Below are positions 1 to 7,601 of a stretch of 16,237 nt of DNA, one piece after another; the stretch's first letter is position 1; each line of letters opens with the position of its first letter. A program made the translations under genes and the position numbers. Source of the DNA: CAZNTZ01 sp964576135 (GTDB taxonomy: Bacteria; Pseudomonadota; Alphaproteobacteria; Rs-D84); the NCBI GenBank assembly GCA_964576135.1, contig CAZNTZ010000016.1, forward strand, positions 1 to 16,237. Reading direction: 5' to 3'. Below the pieces are notes generated by a model. The model saw nothing but the letters and a program-made list of their open reading frames with translations, did not search any database and was not told the origin of the DNA.

Positions 1-1063
1 CATTATCAAAGCCAAATTTAGAATAAATATCTTTGATAAATTCAATAACTTTTACAACCTCGCCTTCTAACTGTTGTTCGGTACAGAAAATATGTGCATC
101 ATCCTGGGTAAATTCACGAACACGCATTAAACCCTGGAGTCCCCCTGCTGCCTCATACCGATTAACCTTGCCAAATTCTGCTACATACATTGGTAAGTCT
201 TTGTATGATTTTAATCCTTGGGCAAATACCAACATTCCACCAGGACAAGACATAGGTTTAATACAGAAAGTTTTACCATCTTGGGTTTTTCCACTGTAAT
301 TATGTTCACCATATTTTGCCCAGTGGCCTGATATTTCCCACAAACTGCGGTCCATAACAGACGGGGTCGATATTTCAAGATATCCTGCACGCTCTTGGCG
401 CATTCTGATGTAATCAATCAGACGGCGATATATTCTGTAACCCTTGTCATGCCAGAATACTGCACCTGGCGCATAGTCTGGTTCAAAATGAAATAAATCC
501 ATGTCACGGCCAAGTTTTCTGTTATCACGGGCTGCGGCCTCTTCTTGCATTTTAAGGAATTCTTCTAATTCTTCTTTGCTCGCAAAGGCGTCAACATAAA
601 TGCGTTGCAACATTTTATTTTTTGAATCACCTTTCCAATATGCGCCTGCAACCGTTCTGATTTTCCATGAATCACGCGGTAAATCTTTGGAACTTTCCAC
701 ATGTGGGCCACGGCACAAATCGGTAAAATCACGAAATTTATACACAGATAATTTTTCGCCAGATTCATCGTATTCATTCAACCATTCCATTTTATATGGT
801 TGATCTGCAAATAATTCACGCGCTTCTTTTAATGAAACAATGCTTTGCTCAAAACGGCCGTTTGATTTAATAAGCTCTTTCATTTCTTTTTCGATAGCTG
901 CAAAATCTTCGGGTGAAAATTTATAATCAGTATCGAAATCATAATAAAAACCATTTTCAATTGCTGGGCCGCCAGCAAATTTGACATCTGGGTACAATTT
1001 TTTGACCGCTGCTGCCATCACATGCGCCAGGCTGTGACGAATAAGTTCAATTGGGTGTGACAT
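1..1063 (-). CDS. thrS: Threonyl-tRNA synthetase, N-terminal 354 codons (partial, TGS domain absent)
   Basis: Class II synthetase that charges tRNA-Thr in the cytoplasm. The gene runs off the left edge, so the end of the catalytic domain and the anticodon-binding domain are not visible. The protein begins almost directly at the editing domain: HSLAH at residues 10-14 and CRGPH further on supply the HxxxH and CxxxH editing motifs. The catalytic core follows, with CIKPMSCPGG (carrying the expected zinc cysteine), a motif 2 region with NRYE, and FTQDDAHIF (carrying a zinc histidine). The usual 60-residue TGS domain before the editing domain is missing. The ATG at 1061-1063 is preceded by AAAGG about 10 nt upstream, and an in-frame TAA at 1091-1093 rules out a longer start. 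Motif 2 is somewhat divergent (usual HRNEPSG is NRYEAAG; LHGL is LQGL), but the Arg and Glu are kept. Identity is very sure; the domain loss is seen directly. Confidence 0.97.
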   Translation of the reverse strand, partial: MSHPIELIRHSLAHVMAAAVKKLYPDVKFAGGPAIENGFYYDFDTDYKFSPEDFAAIEKEMKELIKSNGRFEQSIVSLKEARELFADQPYKMEWLNEYDESGEKLSVYKFRDFTDLCRGPHVESSKDLPRDSWKIRTVAGAYWKGDSKNKMLQRIYVDAFASKEELEEFLKMQEEAAARDNRKLGRDMDLFHFEPDYAPGAVFWHDKGYRIYRRLIDYIRMRQERAGYLEISTPSVMDRSLWEISGHWAKYGEHNYSGKTQDGKTFCIKPMSCPGGMLVFAQGLKSYKDLPMYVAEFGKVNRYEAAGGLQGLMRVREFTQDDAHIFCTEQQLEGEVVKVIEFIKDIYSKFGFDN

Positions 1064-1230
1064 AATAAAAAAACCTTTGTTTTTTAATTTTTAGTTATTT
1101 GATTATAGATTGTTCGCAGTAAACCTGCAATAGAATTCAGACCCCTGACGGGGTTGTTGTTGTAAATGTCGAAAAGAAACTGTTTTTGTTCATCACCTTG
1201 ATTATATTTATAAAATCCACCAAAATCAAT
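1064..1230 (-). other. Intergenic region between the hemolysin III operon terminator and thrS
   Basis: Holds the thrS promoter (1102-1130), a short GC hairpin (arms 1150-1154 and 1141-1145, ACCCC/GGGGT with a TGAC loop) upstream of the -35, and a minus-strand reading frame of 48 sense codons (1230 down to the TAA at 1084-1086) with protein-like composition but no ATG/GTG/TTG start and no ribosome binding site. I see no T-box or known leader. Confidence 0.5.
1102..1130 (-). promoter_or_regulatory. Predicted sigma70-type promoter of thrS
   Basis: On the minus strand, TTGCAG (1125-1130) and a perfect TATAAT (1102-1107) are separated by exactly 17 nt. The expected transcript start near 1095 leaves a leader of about 30 nt before the thrS ATG. 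The -35 is only a half match, so the call rests mainly on the -10 and the spacing. A separate promoter fits the terminator that closes the upstream operon. Confidence 0.55.
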
Positions 1231-1258
1231 AAAAAAAGCGTCGCTTTGTCAGCGACGC
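1231..1258 (-). terminator. Rho-independent terminator of the gltX-GNAT-hemolysin III operon
   Basis: On the minus strand, a 7-bp perfect GC-rich stem (arms 1252-1258 and 1238-1244, GCGTCGC/GCGACGC) with a 7-nt loop is followed by seven T (1237-1231). It starts 11 nt after the stop codon of the hemolysin III-like gene and separates that operon from thrS. Confidence 0.9.
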
Positions 1259-1269
1259 ATTATTTTTTC

Positions 1270-2016
1270 TTAGAAATCTATAATACTTCCGAACAAGACC
1301 GCAAAGAAAAAGCAAACCGTTCCACCGATAACGAACAAGTGCCAAATTGCGTGTGAAAACTTCATCTTGCGCCATAAGTAAAATACGACCCCAAGGCTGT
1401 ACGATAGTGCGCCGGCCAATATGAACCAAAGTCCGCGTGCTGGCATATGATGAATCATTGCTGGCAATATTGCGAGTACCGCCCACCCCATAGCAAGATA
1501 TAATCCAACCATCCATTTCGGTTGTTGACGCGGATTCTTTATTTTCATAATACTCCCAAAAATAACGATTGCCCAAAGAATACCAAACATTGTCCAACCC
1601 AATCCGCCACGTAAATTAACCAACAAAAATGGCGTATAAGTTCCAGCAATCAGTGCGTAAATCGCAACACTATCCCATACTTCGAAAAAGCATTCTGATT
1701 TACTTCCAATCATTGCATGACACATTGTTGATCCAAAATAAAGCGTAATCATGGTAAGCCCGAATATGGCACATGAAACGACTGCCCATGGATCACCCTT
1801 TAACGCAGCGAACACACAAAGCAGCGTTAAACATGCAATTGCCAATCCAATTCCAATTCCATGTGTTAAAATATTCAAAGATTCTTCTGATTTTGTGCTT
1901 GGACGTTCCCAACGAAACAACCCGGTTGCACGCAACGCGCGCAGTAATAAACTCGCGCGACCATCTTTTTTTACAGCTTTTAATTTTTGACGAACTATTT
2001 TTTTTGATTTAACCAT
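1270..2016 (-). CDS. Hemolysin III / PAQR-family seven-helix membrane protein
   Basis: 248-residue inner-membrane protein of the hemolysin III (YqfA/PAQR) family. A basic N-terminal stretch (residues 1-40) is followed by about seven hydrophobic segments. Family signatures are visible: ESLNILTHG near 45-53, S96xxxH100 (GSTMCHA), D115 in WDSVAIY followed by AGTYTPF, and H222xxxH226 in HAIWH. In the superfamily Ser/His/Asp plus the late histidines form a membrane zinc site with likely hydrolase or receptor-like activity; the bacterial substrate is not established, and haemolysis should not be assumed. The start is supported by an AAAGGAG Shine-Dalgarno (2023-2029) that overlaps the stop codon of the preceding acetyltransferase gene, from which it is 11 bp away. 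It is last in its operon. The basic N-terminal extension is longer than in short family members. Confidence 0.92.
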   Translation of the reverse strand: MVKSKKIVRQKLKAVKKDGRASLLLRALRATGLFRWERPSTKSEESLNILTHGIGIGLAIACLTLLCVFAALKGDPWAVVSCAIFGLTMITLYFGSTMCHAMIGSKSECFFEVWDSVAIYALIAGTYTPFLLVNLRGGLGWTMFGILWAIVIFGSIMKIKNPRQQPKWMVGLYLAMGWAVLAILPAMIHHMPARGLWFILAGALSYSLGVVFYLWRKMKFSHAIWHLFVIGGTVCFFFAVLFGSIIDF

Positions 2017-2027
2017 TACTTTCTCCT

Positions 2028-2459
2028 TTATATTTCCTTAATCATCTCAGTGTAAATTTTACCTTCATCAAATCCAAAATGTTTATAAAAGTTTATAAGT
2101 TTCTTATTATCTGAATCTGCATATAAAACTATATATTTAACACCTTTTTCTTTTAACGAATTAAAAAAATAATTTCCCAATAACGAATACGTATTCGTTC
2201 CTCGAAAATCTTGATGAACCGCAAAATAATGTGCCCCAGCCCAACGGGTATTCATAATCGTTCCATGAATAAAGCCTATTACTTCATTATCTTTTTCTGC
2301 AACTATAAAAATTACATTTTTATCTTTTATTCCGTTTTCCATATCAATAATTTCTATCGGAGCGTCATTTGTAATAAGTGCCTCACCGCCAGAAATTTGG
2401 ATTTTCTGTATTGAATAAAAATCTCTTGGCTCTGCCTGGCGGATTATTATTTCAGACAT
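2028..2459 (-). CDS. GNAT-family N-acetyltransferase
   Basis: 143-residue cytoplasmic protein with the GNAT fold order: beta strand 1 (IIIRQAEPRDF), the central strands around residues 49-70 (VIFIVAEKDNEVIGFIHG), the acetyl-CoA pyrophosphate-binding loop at 83-98 (QDFRGTNTYSLLGNYF, a variant of the usual Q/R-x-x-G-x-G/A) and a C-terminal FYKHFGF segment typical of the family. The acceptor substrate cannot be told from the sequence. The position right after gltX does not by itself imply ribosomal-protein or tRNA acetylation. Its ATG lies inside the end of gltX (13-bp overlap) with AAAGGA just upstream, so the two genes are probably translationally coupled. Confidence 0.9.
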   Translation of the reverse strand: MSEIIIRQAEPRDFYSIQKIQISGGEALITNDAPIEIIDMENGIKDKNVIFIVAEKDNEVIGFIHGTIMNTRWAGAHYFAVHQDFRGTNTYSLLGNYFFNSLKEKGVKYIVLYADSDNKKLINFYKHFGFDEGKIYTEMIKEI

Positions 2460-4096
2460 TTATTTATCCTTTCAATAACCATGTCTTTTTTATATTTACC
2501 CATAACCTGAATTACCGAATATAAATCTGGCGTGTTTGTACGACCTGTCAATGCCACACGCAGCGACATTGCCGCGTCCCCGTTTTTAAGACCGAGTATC
2601 GCCGCAATATCTGTTATCTTTTTCCACCAAATATCTTTATCGTCATTAATATCAAATGTTTTCAGAAACTCAGATAAAACTTGTTTGTTTGTTTCTGGGA
2701 TTTTTGTTTTTGCAAACTCGTCATCAAAGAAATATGCGATTTCTTCCAGCGTTTGTTTCCAAGTAATAAAATCTTTCCTGACGCGTTTCGGATTATCACG
2801 TTCAATTGATAAAATATTTCTTAAATAATCAGTATCAGCAACTTTTGACTTTGCAGATTCATCACCGTATTCTTTTACCCAATCTATTACACTGCTCAAC
2901 AACTTATCAATATCCATTGTTCCGATATGTTCGCGTGCCCACCATTCCAATTTTTTCATATCAAACAGCGCACCAGACATTGGAATCTTTTTAATTTTAA
3001 TTGGGTAATTCCAAAGGTTAGTATTTGGATTTTTAGCTTTTTCTTCCTCGTAACCACTGGATACGATGTTCAACAAATACTCTAATACTGCCTCGGTCGG
3101 CCAACCATTTTCAAGATACATAGCAACTGACGCTTCGGGGTCATGGCGTTTGGATAACTTTCTTTGATTTCCTGTTTCCGGATCGATTTTATCCAATGTT
3201 GATGTATGAACGTACACTGGCGGGGTCCAGTCCATTATACTGAATAACTGAATATGCAAAGGCAAACTTGGCAACCATTCTTCGCCACGAACAACATTTG
3301 TTGTGCGCATAAAATGGTCGTCACACAGGTGTGCGAAATGATAAGTCGGCAACCCGTCATTTGATTTAATTAAAACAATATCTTCGTTATTTTCTGGAAA
3401 GGCAATAGAACCGCGGGCGGCGTCTTTGCAAAAAATCTTACGCGATGGATCACCATTTGAATACAGACGAATTGATGGAATTTCACCAGCATCAAGATGT
3501 TCGATTATTTTCGATTCGGATAAATTTCTGTCGCGCGCAAATTCGCTATAAATACCTGTTGGGTAACCAGCAGACTTTTGCTTTTCACGAATTTCTTCCA
3601 TTTCTTTTGGTTTCAAAAAACATGGATAAGCAAGCCCTTTTTCCAGTAATTCTGCTGCAACAGAATGATAAATTTCTTTGCGCTGACTCTGCACATAGTT
3701 ACCATATTCACCATACTCACTTAACTGAGGTTTGTTACCTTTGAATTCTCCATTTCCAACATCAATAACATAAGTCTGCTCGTCCGGATTCAAACCAAAC
3801 GAAATCAAAGAGTTTTGTATTAAACGCACTGCTCCACCAATTTCTCTTTTTGTGTCCGTGTCTTCTATCCGCAATATAAATACACCTCCGGACTGTTTTG
3901 CCAATTTATAATTTATCAGCATTTGATACAGACCACCCAAATGCATAAAACCGGTTGGACTGGGCGCGAAACGCGTCACCATTGCGCCATCTGGTAAATT
4001 CCGTGGTGGATACATTTTTTCCAAATCTGCCATGGTATGTTTGGCATCTGGTAAAAGTCGTGAAATTAAATTTTTTGATAAGCCTTGTCTAGTCAT
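2447..4096 (-). CDS. gltX: Glutamyl-tRNA synthetase, Clostridia-like type
   Basis: Class I synthetase that attaches glutamate to tRNA-Glu. About 549 residues from the chosen ATG. Rossmann core with the HIGH-type motif as HLGG (52-55) within RFAPSPTGFMHLGG, RIEDTDTKRE next, and the KMSKS-type motif as KLSKR (313-317). The helical anticodon-binding region forms the C-terminal part. The N-terminal leader ending in MYPPRNLPDGA, the long YPTGIYSEFARDRNLS insert and the TYHFAHLCDDHFMRTT and VLEYLLNIVSSGYEEE stretches match my memory of the roughly 550-residue clostridial GluRS type rather than the roughly 470-residue proteobacterial GltX. An ATG 90 nt further upstream would add 30 atypical residues and run into trmB, so 4096 was chosen. 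No good Shine-Dalgarno is visible. First gene of an operon with the GNAT and hemolysin III genes. Confidence 0.95.
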   Translation of the reverse strand: MTRQGLSKNLISRLLPDAKHTMADLEKMYPPRNLPDGAMVTRFAPSPTGFMHLGGLYQMLINYKLAKQSGGVFILRIEDTDTKREIGGAVRLIQNSLISFGLNPDEQTYVIDVGNGEFKGNKPQLSEYGEYGNYVQSQRKEIYHSVAAELLEKGLAYPCFLKPKEMEEIREKQKSAGYPTGIYSEFARDRNLSESKIIEHLDAGEIPSIRLYSNGDPSRKIFCKDAARGSIAFPENNEDIVLIKSNDGLPTYHFAHLCDDHFMRTTNVVRGEEWLPSLPLHIQLFSIMDWTPPVYVHTSTLDKIDPETGNQRKLSKRHDPEASVAMYLENGWPTEAVLEYLLNIVSSGYEEEKAKNPNTNLWNYPIKIKKIPMSGALFDMKKLEWWAREHIGTMDIDKLLSSVIDWVKEYGDESAKSKVADTDYLRNILSIERDNPKRVRKDFITWKQTLEEIAYFFDDEFAKTKIPETNKQVLSEFLKTFDINDDKDIWWKKITDIAAILGLKNGDAAMSLRVALTGRTNTPDLYSVIQVMGKYKKDMVIERINKCLK

Positions 4097-4103
4097 GAAA
4101 TCT

Positions 4104-4132
4104 ATTTTACACTTGGAAATATGGAAAAACAA
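4104..4132 (-). promoter_or_regulatory. Predicted gltX promoter giving a leaderless transcript
   Basis: On the minus strand, TTGTTT (4127-4132) and TAAAAT (4104-4109) are 17 nt apart. Only seven bases lie between the -10 and the gltX ATG (4096), so transcription would begin at or next to the start codon. This agrees with the missing ribosome binding site. The -35 lies inside the first codons of the divergent trmB gene. Confidence 0.4.
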
Positions 4133-4750
4133 GAAATAAGAACTTTTGGTCGTCGTCATGGGAAAAAGCTTTCCGCACATCAACAAGGACTGATTGATAA
4201 CCTGTTGCCAAAACTTTTACCGGCGAATAATTATAAAAATACCAACGCAATTCTCGAAATTGGATTCGGTGCCGGTGAACATTTAATGGATTTGACAATA
4301 TCAAACCCAGATTCGATAATCATAGGGGCCGAGCCATACATAAACGGTATTGCATCGTTATTGTCACATATAACTGAAAACAATGTCGTTAAACCAGAAT
4401 ATAAAAATATACGTATCTGGCCAGATGATGTTCGAAAATTGTTTTCAGATATAAATCTGAAATTCTCTGAAATATGGGTACTGCACCCTGACCCATGGCC
4501 CAAGGCGCGACATGAAAAGCGGCGATTATTATCAGTAGAATTCCTGAAAATTCTGGTAGACAAATTAGACGCACGCGGAAAAATAATCATTGGCACGGAT
4601 CATACTGATTATTACAATTGGATTGTTGAGCAAATTAAAAAAACGAACCTTAAAACAAATTCTGATAAACAATCTGTAATTGAAACACGTTATCAAAAGA
4701 AAAATATGTTTGGATCGGAAAAAACGATGTATATTGAGCTGACAATTTAA
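4121..4750 (+). CDS. trmB: tRNA (guanine-N7-)-methyltransferase
   Basis: SAM-dependent enzyme that makes m7G46 in the variable loop of tRNAs. 209 residues. It opens with the alphaproteobacteria-like EIRTFGRRHGKKLS, then has the SAM-binding motif I EIGFGAGEH (46-54), the acidic EPYINGI loop, and the family signature HPDPWPKARHEKRR (122-135), whose Asp is catalytic. GTDHTDYYNW and a C-terminal T-R-Y block complete the fold. The ATG at 4121 was chosen because the family begins close to the IRTFGRR motif; a TTG at 4085 in the same frame would add 12 residues and overlap gltX. A short GGA lies 3 nt before the ATG. It is divergent from gltX with a 24-bp gap, so its promoter must lie within gltX coding sequence; TTGTCT (4085-4090) and TACACT (4108-4113) 17 nt apart are a weak candidate. 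rarA follows after 1 bp. Confidence 0.95.
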   Translation: MEKQEIRTFGRRHGKKLSAHQQGLIDNLLPKLLPANNYKNTNAILEIGFGAGEHLMDLTISNPDSIIIGAEPYINGIASLLSHITENNVVKPEYKNIRIWPDDVRKLFSDINLKFSEIWVLHPDPWPKARHEKRRLLSVEFLKILVDKLDARGKIIIGTDHTDYYNWIVEQIKKTNLKTNSDKQSVIETRYQKKNMFGSEKTMYIELTI

Positions 4751-4751
4751 T

Positions 4752-6068
4752 ATGCCAAAAAAAGAAATAAAATCTTTACCAAAAAATACAGACCATAATT
4801 CAAGACCTTTGGCCGATATTTTACGTCCAAAAACAATTGATGAAATCGTTGGCCAGCGCACATTACTGGGACCAGGCGGACTTATCCGACAAATGGTCGA
4901 ATCGGGTCATTTATCAAATTTATTATTATGGGGGCCACCGGGTTGCGGTAAAACAACAATTGCACGCGCACTGGCGGCAAGCACAGATTTAGATTTTGTT
5001 CCAATGTCCGCTGTATTTTCCGGAACGGCCGATATTAAAAAAGCTATGGAAGCGGCAAAAATGAACCGCGCCATTGGACGCGGAACATTATTATTCATTG
5101 ATGAAATTCATCGGTTCAACAAGACCCAGCAAGATACCCTGCTGCCATATCTGGAAGATGGCACTGTCGTTTTCATTGGCGCGACAACTGAAAACCCAAG
5201 TTTTGAATTAAATAATGCTTTGCTGTCACGTTGTCATATAGCCGTTCTTTCACCACTCTCTAGCGAAGATTTAATAGAATTGATGAATCGTGCAGAAAAG
5301 TTTTTGGAAATAAAATTACCACTTGATACAAACGCAAGAACGCACCTGTGTCAAATGGCAGATGGCGATGCGCGTTTTTTATTAAACACAATTGAATATC
5401 TGGGGTCTGCAAAATTTGATCATGATTTATCATCAGATGAATTGACGACTGCGGTTCAAAAACGTGCCCCACTTTCTGATAAATCTGGGGACGAACATTA
5501 TAATTTAATTTCTGCGGTTCATAAATCGCTCCGTGCAAGCGATACAGATGCCGCACTTTATTGGACCGCACGAATGATGTCTGGCGGTCAAGACCCAATG
5601 TATTTGTTTCGAAGACTGACAAGATTTGCAATGGAAGATATAGGCCTGGCCGATCCGAACGCTATGCAGCTTGCACTGGCCGCTTGGCAAATTTATGAAC
5701 GCATGGGCAGTCCCGAAGGTGATCTGGCCCTGACCCAATTGGTTATATACCTGGGCACTGCACCAAAATCAACGGCGAATTACCGTGCCGCCGGCGCAGC
5801 GTGGCGTGCAGCAGCACAGTTCGGCAGTTTAATGCCACCAAAAAACATTCTGAACGCGCCAACAAAAATGATGAAAAATTTGGGATACAGCGAAGGTTAT
5901 GTTTACGAGCCTGATACAGAATCTGGATTTTCAGGTCAAAACTGCTTTCCAGAATCGATGCCAAGGCAGAGTTTTTATCACCCCATAGAACGTGGCTTTG
6001 AACGTGAGATAAAAAAACGAATAGAATACTGGGATAAACTCCGCAAAGAATTAAAGCAAGGCGAATAA
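4752..6068 (+). CDS. rarA: Replication-associated recombination protein A (MgsA/RarA, AAA+ ATPase)
   Basis: 438-residue AAA+ ATPase of the RarA/MgsA/WRNIP1 family, which acts at stalled replication forks and is related to clamp-loader subunits. Visible motifs: the RPKTIDEIVGQ entry typical of clamp-loader-like AAA+ proteins, Walker A GPPGCGKTT (61-69), Walker B LLFIDEIHRFN (113-123), sensor 1 GATTENPSFELN (143-154) and the arginine finger in LLSRC (R160). The C-terminal tetramerisation half contains ISAVHKSLRASDTDAALYW, the GGQDP and EDIGLADP motifs, and YHPIERGFE near the end. Length is normal for the family. It starts 1 bp after trmB stops, so the two share a transcript. Its stop codon is directly followed by the complement of the stop codon of the convergent gene, leaving no room for a dedicated terminator. 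Confidence 0.97.
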   Translation: MPKKEIKSLPKNTDHNSRPLADILRPKTIDEIVGQRTLLGPGGLIRQMVESGHLSNLLLWGPPGCGKTTIARALAASTDLDFVPMSAVFSGTADIKKAMEAAKMNRAIGRGTLLFIDEIHRFNKTQQDTLLPYLEDGTVVFIGATTENPSFELNNALLSRCHIAVLSPLSSEDLIELMNRAEKFLEIKLPLDTNARTHLCQMADGDARFLLNTIEYLGSAKFDHDLSSDELTTAVQKRAPLSDKSGDEHYNLISAVHKSLRASDTDAALYWTARMMSGGQDPMYLFRRLTRFAMEDIGLADPNAMQLALAAWQIYERMGSPEGDLALTQLVIYLGTAPKSTANYRAAGAAWRAAAQFGSLMPPKNILNAPTKMMKNLGYSEGYVYEPDTESGFSGQNCFPESMPRQSFYHPIERGFEREIKKRIEYWDKLRKELKQGE

Positions 6069-7601
6069 TTATTTACAATTACAAACTTCGGTTTCTAAAT
6101 TATAATCAGCAAATACTTTGCCACCGGTTGCGCAATTACCAGCGCAATCAGCAGTATAATAGAATTTTTTAGAATCATCAGTTGATATTCCGCTGCGTAA
6201 TCCATTTGTGCAATAAACAGATTTATTTATACGATCTAACCTGCCGGTATTGCCCACGCAAATCTGTTCAAATAATTTCTTATTAAATGCTTTACTGAAT
6301 TTACTATCTATAAATTTACCGCCAATACTAAAATTATATCCTTCATTAAATTTGAAAGTTTTGGCCGCCTCTTCTGCGGATATAATATTCATTTCTTCGC
6401 AATTTTTTGTCTCAGTACCTGAAATTACTGTGCATTTCATGTATTTATTTTGCAGGCGGGCCTGGCATATTTCAACAGCACCTGAAATATTACATTCTAT
6501 GTGTGCATTTGAATAATCAGGTTTATTTTTAATATATTCACATAAAAATTTTTTGCCTTCGGATAAATTTTCACCCTTGCATTCAGGGTTCTGAACAATT
6601 TCAACTATTACGGTCTTGTTGTATTCTTTCTGTGCTTCAATCGCGATATTATATTTTTCTTTTAATTTTTCCAAATATGCTTTGACTTTGTTTATTCTAA
6701 CTTTTTGTGTTTTATAATTCGGAACATCATAATATGCACTTGATAATTCTACACATGCACTTGTTCTGGCTTTTTCGCTTGGCAAATCAGAATTTACTAT
6801 GGCATTTCTGCAAAAATCATTTGTCAGCAAAGCCATTGCTTTGTTCATTTCTGCATCAAAACCCTGAATTTGAGCATTTGTTAATTTAACCTCTGGATTG
6901 GTTTTATTTTCATAAGCATTAAATAAAACATTTACTTGATTTTTAACAGATTCTATGGATTTTTCATCCCAGACATTATTTTTTACATTATTCTTAACCA
7001 CGTCCAATAGTTTCTGTAACTCTTTGCATTCTGGCAATTTTTCTTTGGCGCATGCGTCAGATTTTATTGCGCTATCTGCAATTGCGATAATAGAATTATA
7101 TTCTTTGTTTTGATCATCATTTAAAGTGTTTTTGATAATTTCAGAATTCACAATTTTATTTTTAATAACCCATTTTCCAGTTTGATTATCTTTGATACAT
7201 TCTTGTGTTTTTGCATCTGTAATTGTTTTTTCACACTCTTCTTTTGCCGCCTGATCAGCCTTTTCTGATGCAACCCTTTCTTGTTCTGCGCGTAAATTTT
7301 TCAAATTTTCTTCGTTTGATGATATTTGATCTTTTTGCTTACTTATTTTCGACATTTGGTAAATATTAACACCCGCACCCACAGCAGTAAGACCCAATGT
7401 GGTTATTCCAGCAATTTTGAAACCTTTGACACTTTTTTGACATTTTTCAAGATCGCTATATTTTTGTTGTTTTTCAGCAGTAAGTTTCGCAATCTCGCTG
7501 TCAAGCATTTGAATTTTTACAGAAGTATCAGTTGTTGCAGCCATGGCAATATTTGCCGATATAAAAAAACAAAAAAAGTATGGCAAAATTTTTTTACTCA
7601 T
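6069..7601 (-). CDS. Unknown secreted/membrane coiled-coil protein with Cys-rich C-terminus
   Basis: 510-residue protein that I do not recognise. It has a Sec signal peptide (residues 1-21, hydrophobic core then an AMA-ATT cleavage site), a charged helical stretch with coiled-coil character (28-58, ending in KCQKS), a glycine-rich hydrophobic segment able to span a membrane (about 62-81), and a long Lys/Glu-rich coiled coil (84-125). A predicted alpha-helical middle follows. The last 145 residues carry about ten cysteines, many in closely spaced pairs, ending in CNCK, which suggests disulfides in the periplasm or outside the cell. The first 110 residues match the layout of the neighbouring upstream gene. 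Its ATG overlaps that gene's stop by 8 nt and has no strong ribosome binding site, so coupling is likely. Reading-frame quality, signal peptide and operon position make it a real gene; function unknown. Confidence 0.88.
   Translation of the reverse strand: MSKKILPYFFCFFISANIAMAATTDTSVKIQMLDSEIAKLTAEKQQKYSDLEKCQKSVKGFKIAGITTLGLTAVGAGVNIYQMSKISKQKDQISSNEENLKNLRAEQERVASEKADQAAKEECEKTITDAKTQECIKDNQTGKWVIKNKIVNSEIIKNTLNDDQNKEYNSIIAIADSAIKSDACAKEKLPECKELQKLLDVVKNNVKNNVWDEKSIESVKNQVNVLFNAYENKTNPEVKLTNAQIQGFDAEMNKAMALLTNDFCRNAIVNSDLPSEKARTSACVELSSAYYDVPNYKTQKVRINKVKAYLEKLKEKYNIAIEAQKEYNKTVIVEIVQNPECKGENLSEGKKFLCEYIKNKPDYSNAHIECNISGAVEICQARLQNKYMKCTVISGTETKNCEEMNIISAEEAAKTFKFNEGYNFSIGGKFIDSKFSKAFNKKLFEQICVGNTGRLDRINKSVYCTNGLRSGISTDDSKKFYYTADCAGNCATGGKVFADYNLETEVCNCK

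Noticed and set aside
1141..1154. ACCCC-TGAC-GGGGT hairpin as a thrS regulatory leader
   Set aside because: It lies upstream of the predicted thrS -35, so it would not be in the thrS transcript, and no T-box or antiterminator elements accompany it.
4085..4120. A TTG start that would extend TrmB by 12 residues
   Set aside because: The family starts next to the IRTFGRR motif, and the extension would overlap the gltX start; the ATG at 4121 is preferred.
4097..4186. An upstream ATG adding 30 residues to GluRS
   Set aside because: The extra residues do not resemble the family N-terminus and are encoded antisense to trmB.
6083..6094. AAAC-TTCG-GTTT hairpin after rarA as a terminator
   Set aside because: Only a 4-bp stem, no T tract on either strand, and it lies within the coding sequence of the convergent gene.
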